A DNA stretch of 64,000 nt from Pyrrhosoma nymphula (GCA_963573305.1 OY754331.1:9334868-9398867); one strand, 5' to 3'; shown: positions 45,841 to 58,940, counted from the first letter of the stretch. Notes: generated by a model from the sequence alone, not told the origin. A program made the numbers and translations.

Positions 45841-48800
45841 TATCAATCAATATCCTGATATGTGCGTTCGTAGTGAACTGTTTTTGGGAAGATGCTGGTG
45901 ACGAGAGGATTTACAGAAAAGGCATTAATTTAGCGTCTTTGCTAGACTGGTTGAAGGCTGCGCTTCCCTGCAACTCCTTTATGTGCGCCTTGTGGTACCC
46001 GGTTCCTGCACGACTATGAGTGGATTTGAACCAAAATAATATAAATGGATATTAGTGCGTCTACCTGGAAATCGAAAATGTTTCGTGTGATATGGAATAA
46101 CTCTCAATACACCTTTGAATTAAGGAGACGTGTGCAAAGAGTGGCGTTGCAAGGACAATGGTACTTTTCATCGTGATGTAGTATCCACTTTCGGCAGCTG
46201 AGACGCTTCCAGTTGGTTGCTGATAATCTCCAGTGACAGTGCACAAAGGGAACTACTGCAGAGTACTTTGGTTAAGCCGTTTGCACTGCGAGGAAAGTGA
46301 ACAATGCCAGATTCGCACGAACGCAAGGGTTACAGAAGTTGTTGAAAAAAAACGATTGCTCAAAAGGTTTCGAAACTACATGTGAGAAGCCACTGGAGCA
46401 GGTTCTCGCTAGGAGAGGGTCAAAATACTTTTCCTGGGGAAAATATTTCTTGGTGTTACGTCATACATCCTGCCAAGGCATGGTGCTACCTTCTTATCCG
46501 TAGCTATTTAGATATTTGTAATTCCATGAAAGTGTTGCATTCTTCGACGTCGTCAAAAGATGACTATAAAAATCTATAGGCAGCAATGCGGCATAGCAAC
46601 TGTCAACGGTGACTCAATTGGAATCTCATTTCATAAGCTGTCACTTAAAATGGCATGCAGTAATTATATCTCAATTAATCAAGGTGAAATAAATCACTTG
46701 GCAAAATTCCTCACTTACGAGAAATTATCAGGATTAAAAAAAGTAAGCAACTTTTATATTGACACAATAGGCGTCGAAATCTATCGTGCCAATTGTTTGC
46801 GCGTTTAGTTTAGTTAAACTGCAAGCGTTTAGTTTAATCATAGCTAACTTTATAAAGTTCCTTAAAGTAATTACTGATTACATTAATTTCATTATTGTAC
46901 CTCGAGAGCCTAATAAGTTTTTCCTATTAAGCTGGTTGCTACTTTGGTTTTTGAAAAAATTGAAAAGTTTAAATATTTTGTATCTTGATAAAATAGCAAA
47001 ACGTGAAATTTTCCACACTATATAGTTTACTTTTAATTTGGGTTTCATTGTCTATATATTATCTTTTCCTGAAGATGATACATTGACATAAAAACCCGAA
47101 TTTAAAGTAAATTTTTGATGTGGAAAATCGCATGTTTTGCTATTTTATCATGCAAAAATTCCAAATTTCATGAGAATTTTTGGATGACATATTTGATATA
47201 ATTGAAAGGGGAGCAGATGCCAGAGGAAACGTAATAAGAAGCATATATAATCAAAATTGCAGGAAGCTCTAAGAAAAAAAGAATAGGAAGTAATCGACCT
47301 CCTCTTCCTTTCCGTGATTTCTATGTTGTACAAAACCGGAGAACGCATGTAACTCACAGACGTATAAAACACCTATAACTCATTCGAAGGGGTGCCTAAT
47401 TCGTGGTTTTTTTTCCTCAAATTACGACGTATTAGTGGAAATTACATATCACCATCAAGTACGGCGAGTCCTCTATTGATCTATTTCCGAGATGCCGTTG
47501 ACAGTTGACTGAGGTTTCAGCTAGAGATGTATTTTCGCATAAACATGTTTCTTCGTTTTCCTTCTGAAATAAAGCGGCAATTTATTTCGTGTGCTTTGAA
47601 GAATTTTCCTCGCGTTTTAATGTTAAAGATGAAGACAGTCTAAACACGAATTTAACAGTAGTGAACGGTCTCTATCTTTCAAGCTTGTAGACTGCGTATT
47701 TGTTAACGCGGAGTTTTATGAAAACCCTAAAGGACTCTTCATTTAAGTGTCGGAATCGCATGGAGATAATACGGAACAGTTACTGAGGTTAAACAAGATT
47801 TTGCATATATCGGAATATATTGAAAGAAATTGAGTAAATAATGGGTGTAAAAAGCCTTTACAAACTTAAAATTCCCATTACATTCATGTAACAAGTTTAA
47901 ATAAAAATTATTGTGGTCTCACTGTACGATAATCTACATGAACATAGCCTGAAACCACGTCTCATAAACCTGGGATCGAAAAATTAAAATTTAATCCTGG
48001 GTAAAATCTTGGATTGAGTTTCCTGATGCATTTAAAATGATATACACGTAAATTCAATTTTTTATAAAGCCTGTTCAACAATGAAGAGATGGAAAGGACC
48101 TTGGGAAAAATGTGCCATTCTCCTCACTTTAGCTAGCTTTAAAGTTCGTTTCCATGCGGATTCAACAGATGCTTCTGGGAATTTACGACTGACGTTTTTT
48201 TGAATGGTTGGCATAATAGTTCTTACGCCAAATACATATAATAAGCATCAATATCTTCAACTGAAGAATCAATTTTAAGTAAAGAGGTTAAAATAAAATT
48301 CATTGCAATGAAATTTAATGAATATTTGGTTAAGAATGACGAATGGATTCCCTCACTAATAGATTTCCCGAGTGAATGTTAAAGATGTTGATTATTTCAC
48401 ATTGATGTGATGAAGAAACGCGGAACATAATTTAAAATTCGCAAAAATATTATAGGTAATAATTCATGTGTGTGAATGAAATTTCATTAAATGTGATACT
48501 TTTTCAATAAAATGTACCGTAAAGTAATCTTTTTGTAAATAATGTGTAAAAATTTCTCTTCTTGATGGATATGTTTATGTGTACCAATGAAATAAATGGA
48601 AACCAAAATGGAGGATTTTATTTCGTTATTGACACCGGCCAAACCTTTACCCATGACGATCTAGAATCTTTATTCTTGAAAACATGGGCTAATATCACGT
48701 TTCTAAAATATGTTTCATGATCCTTTTTTTATGTACATTTTCTATTACCATCAGGGTCATCAATATCCTCAGGCAAGATTCATCATGGCTTATACATGAC

Positions 48801-48868
48801 TTGGCATATGACGAATCAAGTACTTAGGCCGTTAAAAATGAAAGATGTATACATTTCGTAAGAAATTA
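45841..48868. other. Unannotated AT-rich stretch
   Basis: No supported gene or repeat was recognised downstream of the beat-like gene. Confidence 0.4.
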
Positions 48869-50531
48869 TCTGATATAAAAGAATGTTTGTAAGTTCGGTT
48901 TTTATGGACTCCAAACCAATCATCCGATTGAAATGAAACATTGATGAGTTGTGAAGCGTGTGCACATAAAGGTTTATGAATTATAAAATGACAAATTTTG
49001 GAGTTGTTCTAACCCCAATATTGTTAACATTTACTCCCATAAGAAAAGCATTGAATTCGGTGCAGGTTTTCCTTTGATTGCTTTTTTAAATTAATTTCAC
49101 ACAAGATACTGGATGGAAATTTGTGTCATAGAACGAATAAAATGCAGTTTTTAATTCTTTCATTCAATTTTCTTATACGCTTCGTTTTTGTCCAAGTATG
49201 TATTGCGTTTTTACCTCGAAATTCATAAATGTTTCTTACTTTTCAACAATACAAAATTTCCTTGGCAGCGTGAATATCCATTTAATAGCTAGATTAAATG
49301 AATGGTTTATTCACGCCTGCCGCATTTAAAGCCCAGGTTCTGATACAAATTTGATAGTTGTAGCCAAACGAAGATAGTTCCCCGTTCACCTTGCCTATTC
49401 ATTGACCATCAACAAGGCACAAGGTCAATCGCTTCAAATGTATGGATTAAATATGGAAAATTCATGCTTTTCACATGGAAAATTATATGCTACATGCTCA
49501 TGTGTGGGACAGACCAGTAATACCAAATTCAACACCAGCTGTTGAACTCAACGCTTGCCTCAAAGCGTCGCATCTTTGGAGACATGTGCAGAAACTCACG
49601 TTAACGACCAATATTCGCGTAAATCTGCAGCGCAATGTGTCAACCATATTTTCAAAACAGCTGTTGGACATTGATGATGGAAAAGTACCAGTTGATGCCG
49701 ACATAAAATATATTTCAATTCCATTGAACTTTTGTGTCATTGTTCCATCGATCGAACCATTAATTCAGAAAGTTTCTCCACAAATTGTCACAAATTACAA
49801 AAATCACCTTTGGCTTTGAAAACGTGTTATTTTGTCAAAAAAACACGGAAGTCAATGTAATCAACTACGACATCCACGAATAAATTTCGGGCGAGTCTTT
49901 TACCTGTAAATCGATTAACAGCGTCATGAATGTGAACGTTATTTTTAATTATCCAATTGAGTTAGTAAATTCGTTGGATCTTTCAGGTGTACCACCGCAA
50001 AAATTGTATCTCAAACTTCATGCACCAATAATTCCTTTGATCAACATTAATGCACCACAAACGTGCAATAGAACAAGGCTCACGGTCAAACAACTGATAC
50101 CAAACGTCATCGAAGCGACAATTCTGAATGGCAAGTCAAAAGGAGAGGATGTGCTTATTCCACGTAATCCCATCATTCCCACCGACATGCCATTTGATTT
50201 CAAACGGCTACAGTTTCCCGTTCACCTTGCATTCTCAATGACAATAAACAAGGCACAAGGTCAATCCCTACAAGTATGTGGATTAAATCTAGAAATTCCA
50301 TACGGTCAATTATATGTCACATGCTCACGAGTGGGACAACCGAAAATTTTGTTTTTGCAGAAGGTGGTAGGACCAAAAATTTTGTATATCAGAAGGCACT
50401 CGAACAAACTCTTTTTTAATACAAAAAAACATTATCTTTAATCTATTTTGAACATGTAAATGTGTCTGCTTTGTATATGTTAGCCCACTTAGAAAAAAAG
50501 AGGCATTGCAACGCCTACCGGGCACAGCTAG
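48869..50531 (+). mobile_element. Helitron D with both termini
   Basis: The element starts TC at 48869 after an A and ends CTAG (50528-50531) before a T, the expected A/T insertion. The 5' non-coding part (48869-49400) matches Helitron A. The 3' part ends with GGCATTGCAACGCC and GGGCACAGCTAG. The interior holds pieces of the Pif1-like helicase. It has no Rep/HUH nickase domain, so it is non-autonomous. Confidence 0.8.
49390..50441 (+). pseudogene. Helitron Pif1-like helicase C-terminal pseudogene
   Basis: Helicase sequence occurs in two layers. First, 49390-49510 holds a short C-terminal piece (LTINKAQGQSLQ-like, then LYATCSCVGQT). The sequence then steps back to an earlier helicase region at about 49510-49819, with VELNACLKASHLWRHVQKL, TLTTNIRVNLQRNV, FSKQLLDIDDGKVP and NYKNHLWL. 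After a frameshift, 49926-50441 reads LVNSLDLSGVPPQKLYLKLH, RTRLTVKQLIPNVIEATIL, DMPFDFKRLQFPVHLAFSMT, INKAQGQSLQVCGLNLE and LYVTCSRVGQP. These are the late Pif1/RecD-type motifs of insect Helitrons. The nickase and the Walker A part are absent. Confidence 0.85.
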
Positions 50532-51240
50532 TATTACATAAATTAGAATATGGAAATACTCGGACGTTGAAAATTGCCCAACCGTCAAGATTTCTAGCCT
50601 GCTACGTTTGCGTTTATGAAGTTAGGTCGTATAAATTGCCAATTTACTCGTGATTTGATAGACTACATTAATGTTGTTTATAATCCTTGCTATTCTATTA
50701 ATTACCCAATTTCTCCAATGAGCCACGAGGTAAAATATTGTGCGTTTTTATGTATCAATTGGGTTATATGAGAAAATCTCTTGATGCAGCCATGATCAAA
50801 CATTGGTAAGTAAGAGTCGAAAATTTATTCGCACTCACAAAACTATTGCAAGTTTTACTTGTCTCATGCCTCTCAACCATATTTGAATATTGTCCGAGTG
50901 ATAAATAGATCCGTGAGTAATGGGGATCACTAAGTTGAATAGATCCATGCTTAAGGTGAAATTATGCTAATCATAGCATTTTAAAATTGTATCAAGAGGG
51001 AAGCGTTTGAAGAATAAGCTGCTTCACGCTTGCTGCCACGGTAAAATATTGGAAAAATGGGATAAAAATCTTAACGGAAATACTATCACTTATGAATACA
51101 TGCATCAGGATATGACACGTGATTAACATTTTGAAAAATTACATTCTTACCAAAGTTTAAAGTTACATCTGACGAGTTCTGAGAACCGCAATGAGCCATA
51201 GATTCATTTTCTGGGAAACAAACAATTTCCTTTGCAGGGA
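50532..51240. other. Unannotated stretch
   Basis: AT-rich, nothing recognised. Confidence 0.4.
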
Positions 51241-51780
51241 ATCAGCAGGGCTTCGTTGGGAAAACGAATGCTTGAAGACGGGAGAGGAGAGAGCTTTTAT
51301 ATAGAGGGCAAAGATAAGTAGAGGAGGCACGCGCCGGAAACGCATCTCTCCCTCCTGTCTGACTCGACTTAACAACACCGGGGAAAAACAAGGACAGATA
51401 GCAGTCGACCCTCTCTTCCCCCCCCTTACCCTCCCACACCCCTCGTATTCCAGACCTTGACGCGGCGTGAGAAATTCCGCGGCGAAGAAAGTGGCTTTGG
51501 GGATTGATGAGAGGGCTGGCTGGCTGTTTCCCAAGTCGATTTAAGGGCAAGCGGGGAGAATAAGGGACGGCCGGAGTTTGGATTGGAGTTGGCGGCGGTT
51601 CGACACCCTCGAAAACGAATGCTTTCCCGTAGACGCCTAGATTCGGTTCTGCGCCGACCGAAAAAGGCTGCACCAGAGTCGTTACAATATGTAAAGCAAG
51701 CTATCACCAGAGCTCGTGGCAGACATATGCGCAGAACCCTTAACCACAGTGGGAATTATTCTATATAAAGGTGTAGCGAG
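51241..51780. repeat. GC-rich island
   Basis: CpG-containing, purine/pyrimidine-biased sequence with open frames on both strands (up to 143 codons, minus). Translations are Pro/Ser/Arg-rich without a domain. It could be an unmethylated regulatory island or a first exon of an unseen gene; there is no direct support. Confidence 0.4.
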
Positions 51781-53084
51781 AGTGGATGTTTAGGAGTGGA
51801 TCTGGTGAAAATCTCTCCGATTTGCCGTGAAAAGTTTGAATGGAAAGTTCAATTCACCTAGAGTAGTCAAACTTGAGCAAAAATTATTTCTGTTTATAAA
51901 CAGTGACTGGTTTCTTAAAGGTTACCCGTTCCAGTCCCTAAATCGTACACTGAGTATTTACGACAAGCTTTTTCAAGTACTGCGTGATACTTGATACGAG
52001 TGACAAGGATCGAATGGTGTTACTCGTGTGACACCAGACTGAGGAATATGCATTCGACTGGTAGCTGGCTCATAAATATTTTAAACCTGAGGGAAAGAAG
52101 TGACCACCAAGTATCCGTCTTTGAAGTCATACTGCAAGTGAACACCTTTTCTGATGCTGCATCAAAATCCTTGTACGAAATCTGGCGATAACAGAAGTTC
52201 CTAGCAAGGTTAACATGCAAGTAGATGCATTTACCATTTTATTTTGAAATTAAAATACTCTTGCAAAAAAAGATTGTTTTCTGTCACTGGACACTATAAC
52301 CAATATTTATACCTCTGATAAACGTTTCCCAGTTTTAAATAAAATAAAGAAATAATTAATAATTCCGAATGAAATAATATTCAAGGTGAATGTTTTTCAT
52401 TACTTCGAAATCTACGTTTTACTGGTTTACATGCCACGTAGCATTGAAGTGAGGAGAAAGAATGTTGGAAAAGTGAGGCTGACATGCAAATAATTGCAAA
52501 AGTCATAATGAAAGAGTACCACCAACTGCAATGCACTGAAGTACAACATAATAAATACAACAAATGCTTTCAGTTTGATTCCGAAATTTTTATCGATTTC
52601 CCAAAAATTATCTCTGTTTGCTTAAGTTTACCCATGCTGAGGATAATTGAAAATTTTACTGCCAATTTATGCAGTCATGCCTACCACATAGTATTACAGA
52701 CCCAATGAGACAAGCAAGACGCAGGGTTAGTTCTAACCGCTGAAGTGTTGGGAAATGGCAAAGATGTTAGACCAGTAATAGACAAACTTGCCTATTAAAT
52801 CATTATCGTTGCATTAAATTGCTGCTGGGTAGTTCAAGTACAAACAAATGATTGTGAAAACAATAATTAGCTCCATGTACATTAAAGGTGCACATCATCT
52901 GACTGACTGAAAATGAAAGCTGAGCTAGGGCATTAGTTCTGTTTTCTGCTTATGTTAGGTCTCTTTGGCCCACTGGTGCCAAACGAGCTTACTCAACGTC
53001 GTTTGACACAATGGCTATCATCTTAACCTCACATACCATAAACTGCACAGTTTTATGCGTGACTTTGTGAAATTGCATATTTAC
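51781..53084. other. Unannotated AT-rich stretch
   Basis: No supported gene or repeat. Confidence 0.4.
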
Positions 53085-53725
53085 GTTCAAATAAAATAAA
53101 AATACTTTGCATATTCCACACAATAAAATTTAATTCACCGACCCGGGTATCGCCTACTCCGTAGACATTTTCAGGGTAAAATATCTCCTAATAGCAACAC
53201 ACGCCCAATTGCTCATCGCAATACTTCGGACAATGTGGTCGTGCAACCCGTGTGCATGAACACAAGAGGTTGACCGCGGACATAAGATCAAGTGTCGCCA
53301 AACATCTGATTGAGAACGACCACGAGAGTGAATTCACTCCTGAAGTACTCCAAACGGAGGAAAAAGGAGGGAAACTGGATTTCCTTGAACAATTGGAGAT
53401 TTGAAAAGCATCAAATGACCACAATGAAATGAATTTATACTCCCGTTTCACTAAGTGTTGTTGTCCATAGCCTTCCCTCCTCCTTCCAACGAATCCTGTC
53501 CTTGACCTTAGTAATTAGGTTCTCCTAGCCAGTATACCCTTAACATCCTCCCCTCTCCCTCCCTAACAACACCTCCTATACAACCCCTTTAAATTTTCCA
53601 TATATAAGGGCTTGCTACTTGCTGTTTTTTACCCTGAAAATGCCTACGGAGTAGGTGAAAACCGGGTGAATTTAACTTTATAGTGTGGAATATACAAAGT
53701 AGTTTTATTTTATTTTAACTCCCAT
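53085..53725 (+). mobile_element. Penelope-like element remnant with inverted termini
   Basis: The left end (53085-53180) and right end (53625-53725) are inverted copies of about 90 bp sharing AAAATACTTTGCATATTCCA-type sequence, CCGGGT and CCTACTCCGTAG. Between them lies a GIY-YIG endonuclease fragment and a T/C-rich non-coding part. The ends carry a CTGAAAA, hairpin, GAAAAC motif (53634-53662). Terminal repeats in mixed orientation and a C-terminal GIY-YIG domain are marks of Penelope-like retroelements. Confidence 0.7.
53222..53404 (+). pseudogene. GIY-YIG endonuclease fragment of a Penelope-like element
   Basis: The open frame reads YFGQCGRATRVHEHKRLTAD, IRSSVAKHLIENDH, EFTPEVLQTEEKGGKLDFLE and QLEI before a TGA at 53402. 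The order Y.GQ.GR...R..EH, then S..A.H....H, then KLD.LE..EI matches the second half of the GIY-YIG domain at the C-terminus of Penelope-like reverse transcriptases. The first half (GIY) and the reverse transcriptase are missing, so only about 60 residues remain. Confidence 0.75.
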
Positions 53726-56700
53726 ACTATGTCCATACACTTTTCATCTGCCTGCATCTAAAGTATAATAGTACAAAATATGCATAAATTCCTGGCAAGT
53801 TTAAAAATTGATCATATCCTTCAGCATTCACTCTTCCCCTTTAAAAATATGGGCATTTAAATATTGACCAGAGTAGACCACACAGAAAAACATTTGACAT
53901 ATCTTCCCATCAAATATTTAATAAAATGTTTTAAAAAATTCTTTCACTTGAATAAACATGACAGGTAGATATTTTCCTTTACTAGTATTATCCGTTTCAA
54001 CAACTTGAAAAGTGAAGAGCTTTTCAATGCCTAATGCATTGTCATGAATTTTCTGAAATCGGTTCCAAAAATGAAAATAAGTATCGCAAACAAATGGAAT
54101 AGTAGCATACTTATAGATACTGTTCTTTATAGATGAAAACTGCAAGATTAAGATCGAGATTAACCTTGAAAAAAGAATTGGGTAAAGCTTGAAGTTTATT
54201 TTTTGTATTTTAACGAAGCACCCTCTATAAGTTTGTTCATGTAAATGGAAACATATTGAACAGAAGCCTAGGTGAGTAGAAAAATTTCATATATTTACAC
54301 TCAGTCGCAGAGTTTTCGCTTAATAGTAGCTCTTAGGCTGTGTACATGTGAACGATGAGATATATAATTCAAAATGTACTGTGCACTGTCTATTCTTCTG
54401 CAAGCTTGTCACAGTGCCACTTCAGTTTCAAAGCTGTTAGGATGCGATTTTCCTTATTCGGGTCCTCTTCCATATCCCGAGAGACACTGGCTACAATTTA
54501 AGTCATCAACCTTGTGTCATTTTCCCTTAGAACACACATCCTTACAATTATTAAGAGTTCCAATAACAAAAAACTTTTTTCGTTTTTCACCCATCTTAAG
54601 AGTAATTATTCCCTAAAACAAGAAATAAGGAAAGGATAATGGTATTTTAAAGGGCTCATAAGGATGCTGAAGAATACCATTTTCGTCAATGCTACCTACG
54701 CGCCGCCAAGTTAGAATAACTTCTTAAACTAGCATTGGAAATTCGTTGGCTCACACTTGAAAAAAAGTCCTCTGAGAGAAATAGGTTTGAGACTTCTGCT
54801 AATGCTACAATTAAAGATAAGTCCTTAAAACAAGCTTTGCTTGTAAAAAAAAAGTTCAATCCCCTCAAGAAGTCTAAAACATTAAATCAAATTTACAGAA
54901 TTTACGAGCGGTGAAAATTTTTAGTGCAATACTTGATGGATGGCAACATTTTTAAGACCTACGGTGGTGTTATTTGCTACGTGTTATTTGCCAATTCCGA
55001 CAACGGTTTTATTCCCACTATTCTTTGCCTCCCTATAAGATCCAAATCTCATCCGATTTCTCACTTTTTCATTGCAGAACAAATGACATAGCCAGCTGGT
55101 TGGGTTACCTACTTATATTCTACCAACGATGTTTACACCGATAATGGATTGTGATGCCAGCTGAAGCAGTAGTTAGTCTAAAGTCTAAGGGTTAGCTCCA
55201 GACTGAATTTGTGAGTATCGAGACAATATTGTGAGACAAATTGATTTGACTAATAAAGGGTGATAAGTTGGACCAGAATCAATGAGTAGAGAACATCTGC
55301 CTCTGCTGTGAACTAATACTGAAGGACAACTAATTGACGGGAATACCAAAATGAGTTAATGAAAATATTATGTGTAACATGTACCGATTTAAATTCAAAT
55401 TCTACGCTCTTTTTACTGTTTTCTTCTTGAGTTTCCTCAAATCACAAGACGCCAAGAATCCCAAAGACCCCTCATGAACCACACTCAGTTTTTCTTCCCC
55501 TCCTCCACCCCCTCCACTCCCATGTCAACATTCCTCCTCCGCTCCTAAAACATGGCCGGGACGATCACTCAACATTCCACGGCGACGATCTCTCGAGTCA
55601 GGGGCGCGTGCTCAGGGCTACTCCCTTGGGGTAGTAATCTTAGGCTGCTACGACAGGCGGGGAAAAATAAAACATTTTATGGCCCAGCTCTTAACTTTTA
55701 GGATTAGTGGCGAACATTTCTTCGGGGAGGGATGGTGCTTTGGAAGAACAGCCTCCACGTTGAGGGTTTGGAAATGCTGCGAAGGAACGGTCGCGCTGCG
55801 AGTTATGAGAAAGATTTAACATCGGGAACCGAGTAAGAGCCAAAAGACACAACAGTGAGTGCTTAAAATTTGCTGGACTAAAAAGAGTAAAATATTTCAG
55901 CCCGAGGACTACTCCGGTGATCGGGTTGAAATCTTTCAATTAATTTAAACACAAATTTTCATATTGTATCTAGCCATTTAAGACGAGATCCTAATAAGCG
56001 ATTAAAATTAACTGATAATTGCCTAGGAATGCATCCTTCTAATTTTTGTAATTTTGTTTTTGAAACTTTTTGCTCTCAATTAAAGACAGAACACGAACGT
56101 TTGTACAGCTTTGTATTCCTACCTCGTTATCTCCCACATAGGAATGTGACGGATAGGGGAAGATTTGCCAGCAGTCATGGAAACGGGGGTGGAGTGGAAT
56201 GAGGAACGTTGAAGTGGAGTGAGGAAAATAAAAAAAAACTAAATGCCATATAATTGTTGACATGTTATAATATTTGCATTGTGGTCGTGAATGGTGACAA
56301 GTGAAATCCCAAAATTAGAATCAATGTTTTCAACTGTACATATATATTTTTGCTATTATTACCTTACCTAAATATGCAATAGGATACTAAAGTTTAATCC
56401 ATTTTTTTGTCTAAACAAGGATTTATTTTTTTGCACTTTTTTCTGTACTTTATATCCAGTTATAGCCTGCATTTTTATCCTCCACATCAAAATTGAACTG
56501 GGCGAGGTGTTTAATAGCTTAACGTTTAGTCTCCGATGGCACCCATTTAAGTATCTCCGTTGTGGCATGCCTATTTCCATAGGATGCAGACGACGACGAA
56601 TGCGATTAATTTGCACGTGCTAGGACCACCCGTTTTGTACAAAGGTGAATGTATGAGTGAGCACTTACGGAGAAACTTCGATATCAACACATCAATTCTA

Positions 56701-56920
56701 CGAGGTACTTCAGGGTTTACCACCTGATCTTCGCGACGGGACCATTGAATGCCCTCTGATAATTTCCAGTGCTACACTTATTCAGTAAAGAGCAATTTAT
56801 CTTCATTTGGAGTATTACTATGAGTTCGTAGCAGTGACATATGGGCTGGCGTTATGCTACTTAAGGGGTAAAAACTATAAAACAGAAAATTAGGGTGGCC
56901 AGGAATTTAAAAACATAGAA
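53726..56920. other. Unannotated stretch
   Basis: No supported gene. C-rich and GC-richer sequence at about 55470-55640 resembles the low-complexity islands elsewhere. Short frames only. Confidence 0.4.
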
Positions 56921-57725
56921 GATTTTCGTAAAATCTTCTCGGGTTTGGCACCTAGGGCCTTATTCTGTAAGGACTCGACGCGGTCGAACCTCGGAAAATC
57001 CGTGGGTGTGACGTCTAAGCCACCAAAAAATTTCAACTTTCGAATGACCCTATTTGAAATTTTCGTAGCTGTGACGTCAAAATGTCGTCATAGTCGAGAC
57101 TCAGAAATTCCGAGGCCATACAGAATAGCCCCCCTGGTTAAGGCTTTTAAAGGCCAACGTTTCGATGAGTGACTCCCTCATCGTCATCAGTGCTGAGACT
57201 GACTGCCGAGTGAAGCCCATGCCGGGTTTTTTATAGCTGGCAAAGGGCGGTTGCAAACCCATTGTTGACCAGCTAATTCTAATTCGTTCCAGGCGGTTTG
57301 AATTTGAATTGTCTCCCCAACCGTTTATTTTACTGAGTAGCAATCTCAATATTTGGCTGATGTACTGCCCAGAGTCTTCATTTAGCTTCTTCTCCTCCAA
57401 ACTTATTTCGATAGCCTCTTTCATCAAACGATCCCAGTATTCATTTAAACGGTAATGAATTTTGGCGCTGTTAAAAATGATTGATTACGCATAATCGAGA
57501 CTATGCTTTGCAAAGGCCGATTTTTCGGGTTGAAATAGTATTTTATGTGTTGCTTAGTTCTGGTTTCAACCATACGTCAAGTCTCTATAATGTAGGCGAG
57601 GCCACACTCACAGGAGGATGACGATGACTCATGGAAACGTAGGCCTTTAAAAGCTTTACCTAGTACCAAACACGAGAAGATTTTACGAATATTATTCGCC
57701 GGGAAAGCCTAAGATCTTTTATGAA
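56921..57725 (-). mobile_element. Penelope-like element remnant with nested inverted ends
   Basis: The outer inverted pair is 56925-56954 with 57661-57689 (TAAAATCTTCTCG and its complement). The inner pair is 57139-57190 with about 57606-57658 (AGGCTTTTAAAGGCC and its complement, each next to an ACGTTTC or GAAACG core). The interior encodes GIY-YIG sequence on the minus strand. The right flank, TTCGCCGGGAAAGCCTAAGA, matches the end of the foldback repeat at 38.19 kb. A hammerhead-like motif lies at 57157-57190 (minus). Confidence 0.7.
57195..57620 (-). pseudogene. GIY-YIG endonuclease pseudogene, Penelope-like
   Basis: Minus-strand pieces in shifting frames read CECGLAYI near 57615, KPELSNT or TKQHIKYY near 57560, QPEKSAFAKHSLDY near 57530-57490, and DRLMKEAIEISLEEKKLNED near 57430, followed by SGQYISQILRLLLSKI. 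This is the order of the GIY-YIG domain (C.CG..YIG..., EH, KSA.A.H, EAIEI) plus the tail of Penelope-like proteins. At least three frame changes and several stops are needed to follow it, so the copy is dead. Confidence 0.7.
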
Positions 57726-58609
57726 ATATTTTGACTATGATATTAATTCAATAATTGAGTACATAATACTAAAATACTCATTTATCCTCAGATATAGACA
57801 TAATGACAGAGAACTTGGAATTATTTATGATTCAAGCAAATGCCACAAAGAACGGTCCATTAATACCCTACAATTGGATATACTGGCAAAGTTGGAGGTG
57901 AATGGACTAAATTCTTCCGAATCTATTTTTCTATTATTAGGAGGTGGCATTTTTATACCATATAACCAATGTTTTGACATGTGAAAATACGTTTCACTGT
58001 GCCTCTCAAACGAAACTGTTACGTCTTTATATTTCCACAAAGAGATACAAGCAAAAATATCTAACTTCTAACGTCAAAACAAAACAAGTTCTCAGGATGG
58101 ATTATTTAAATCAGGCATGAATTAGCAATTAAACTAGAGAATTGGTGCACGAACAACCGAATAACCGATGAATTTTATCATAAATCGGTTACTGACCTCC
58201 AAACCATTGCCAAATTAAATATATTCACATTACTCATTCAAGTTAGAGCAATAGTTCGTACAAGTTACGTGAAACGTTTAACCAAAGTATTTTATCAGAG
58301 CAAATGCTGGTCACAAATATGTATTAAAATTATGTTCACGGTTGATCACAAGGTTGACATCACTCATGCAAGCGTCTTATGTGCCCCACAAAATAAGAAG
58401 TCACTCTTACCACAGTGTCACGGCTCGACAACGGAATGCTGCTACCAATTCTTGTGTGTAGAGATCATCTCGTCCAAGGTTCACTGGTCAGGGCAGTGGG
58501 ATGCCGCTCCTGGATGGAGGGAAGCAGCTGGAGGACCAGGATTCACCGTGCGGTACTATATCATCTCGGCGGGTCTCTCAGCCTCTCCCAACAATCACTT
58601 CCTCCTGCA
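57726..58609. other. Unannotated stretch
   Basis: Frames at 57721-57984 and 58269-58676 show no domain. The end passes into the unclassified repeat. Confidence 0.4.
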
Positions 58610-58940
58610 CCGAATCTTCGTCTGCAGCGTCGACTGGAATCTCACTTCTGATGTTATAGGAATCGCGATCTCGTAGCGTTGAGTTTAATGAAGGTAGAAC
58701 TCGGCAATTTCAGTTAAATATATATTTAGAAGGGGATAGCGAAATTACCTGGCCACACGTTACTCGTGCCAATGTGGGACTACGTCTGCTTTGGCGATAA
58801 CGCAAGCTGGTCGTATTCATGAACAGCCGTCAAGTAATCCCTCCAAATCAGACGACCTTGGCGGACGACCGCAACAACTGAATATCGGATAGATATTCCT
58901 CCTCTCAAAGTCACGCATGGTACTCAATTCAACTCCGAGC
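58610..58940 (-). repeat. Unclassified dispersed repeat, copy 2
   Basis: Matches 20600-20940 in order and orientation (TAGCGTTGAGTTTA, TAGAACTCGGC, GATAGCGAAATTACC, GCGATAACGCAAG, TTGGCGGACGA, AGTCACGCATGG). On the minus strand part reads VRQGRLIWRDYLTAVHEYDQ. This looks protein-like, but I cannot assign it to a family. Confidence 0.6.

Noticed and set aside
45795..46019. 74-codon frame directly after the beat-like stop
   Set aside because: It lies in the likely 3' untranslated and downstream region, with no domain, and overlaps the candidate polyadenylation signal.
51583..51768. Arg-rich 61-codon frame, considered as a small basic protein
   Set aside because: It lies in a GC-rich island with frames open on both strands, and there is no start context or homology support.
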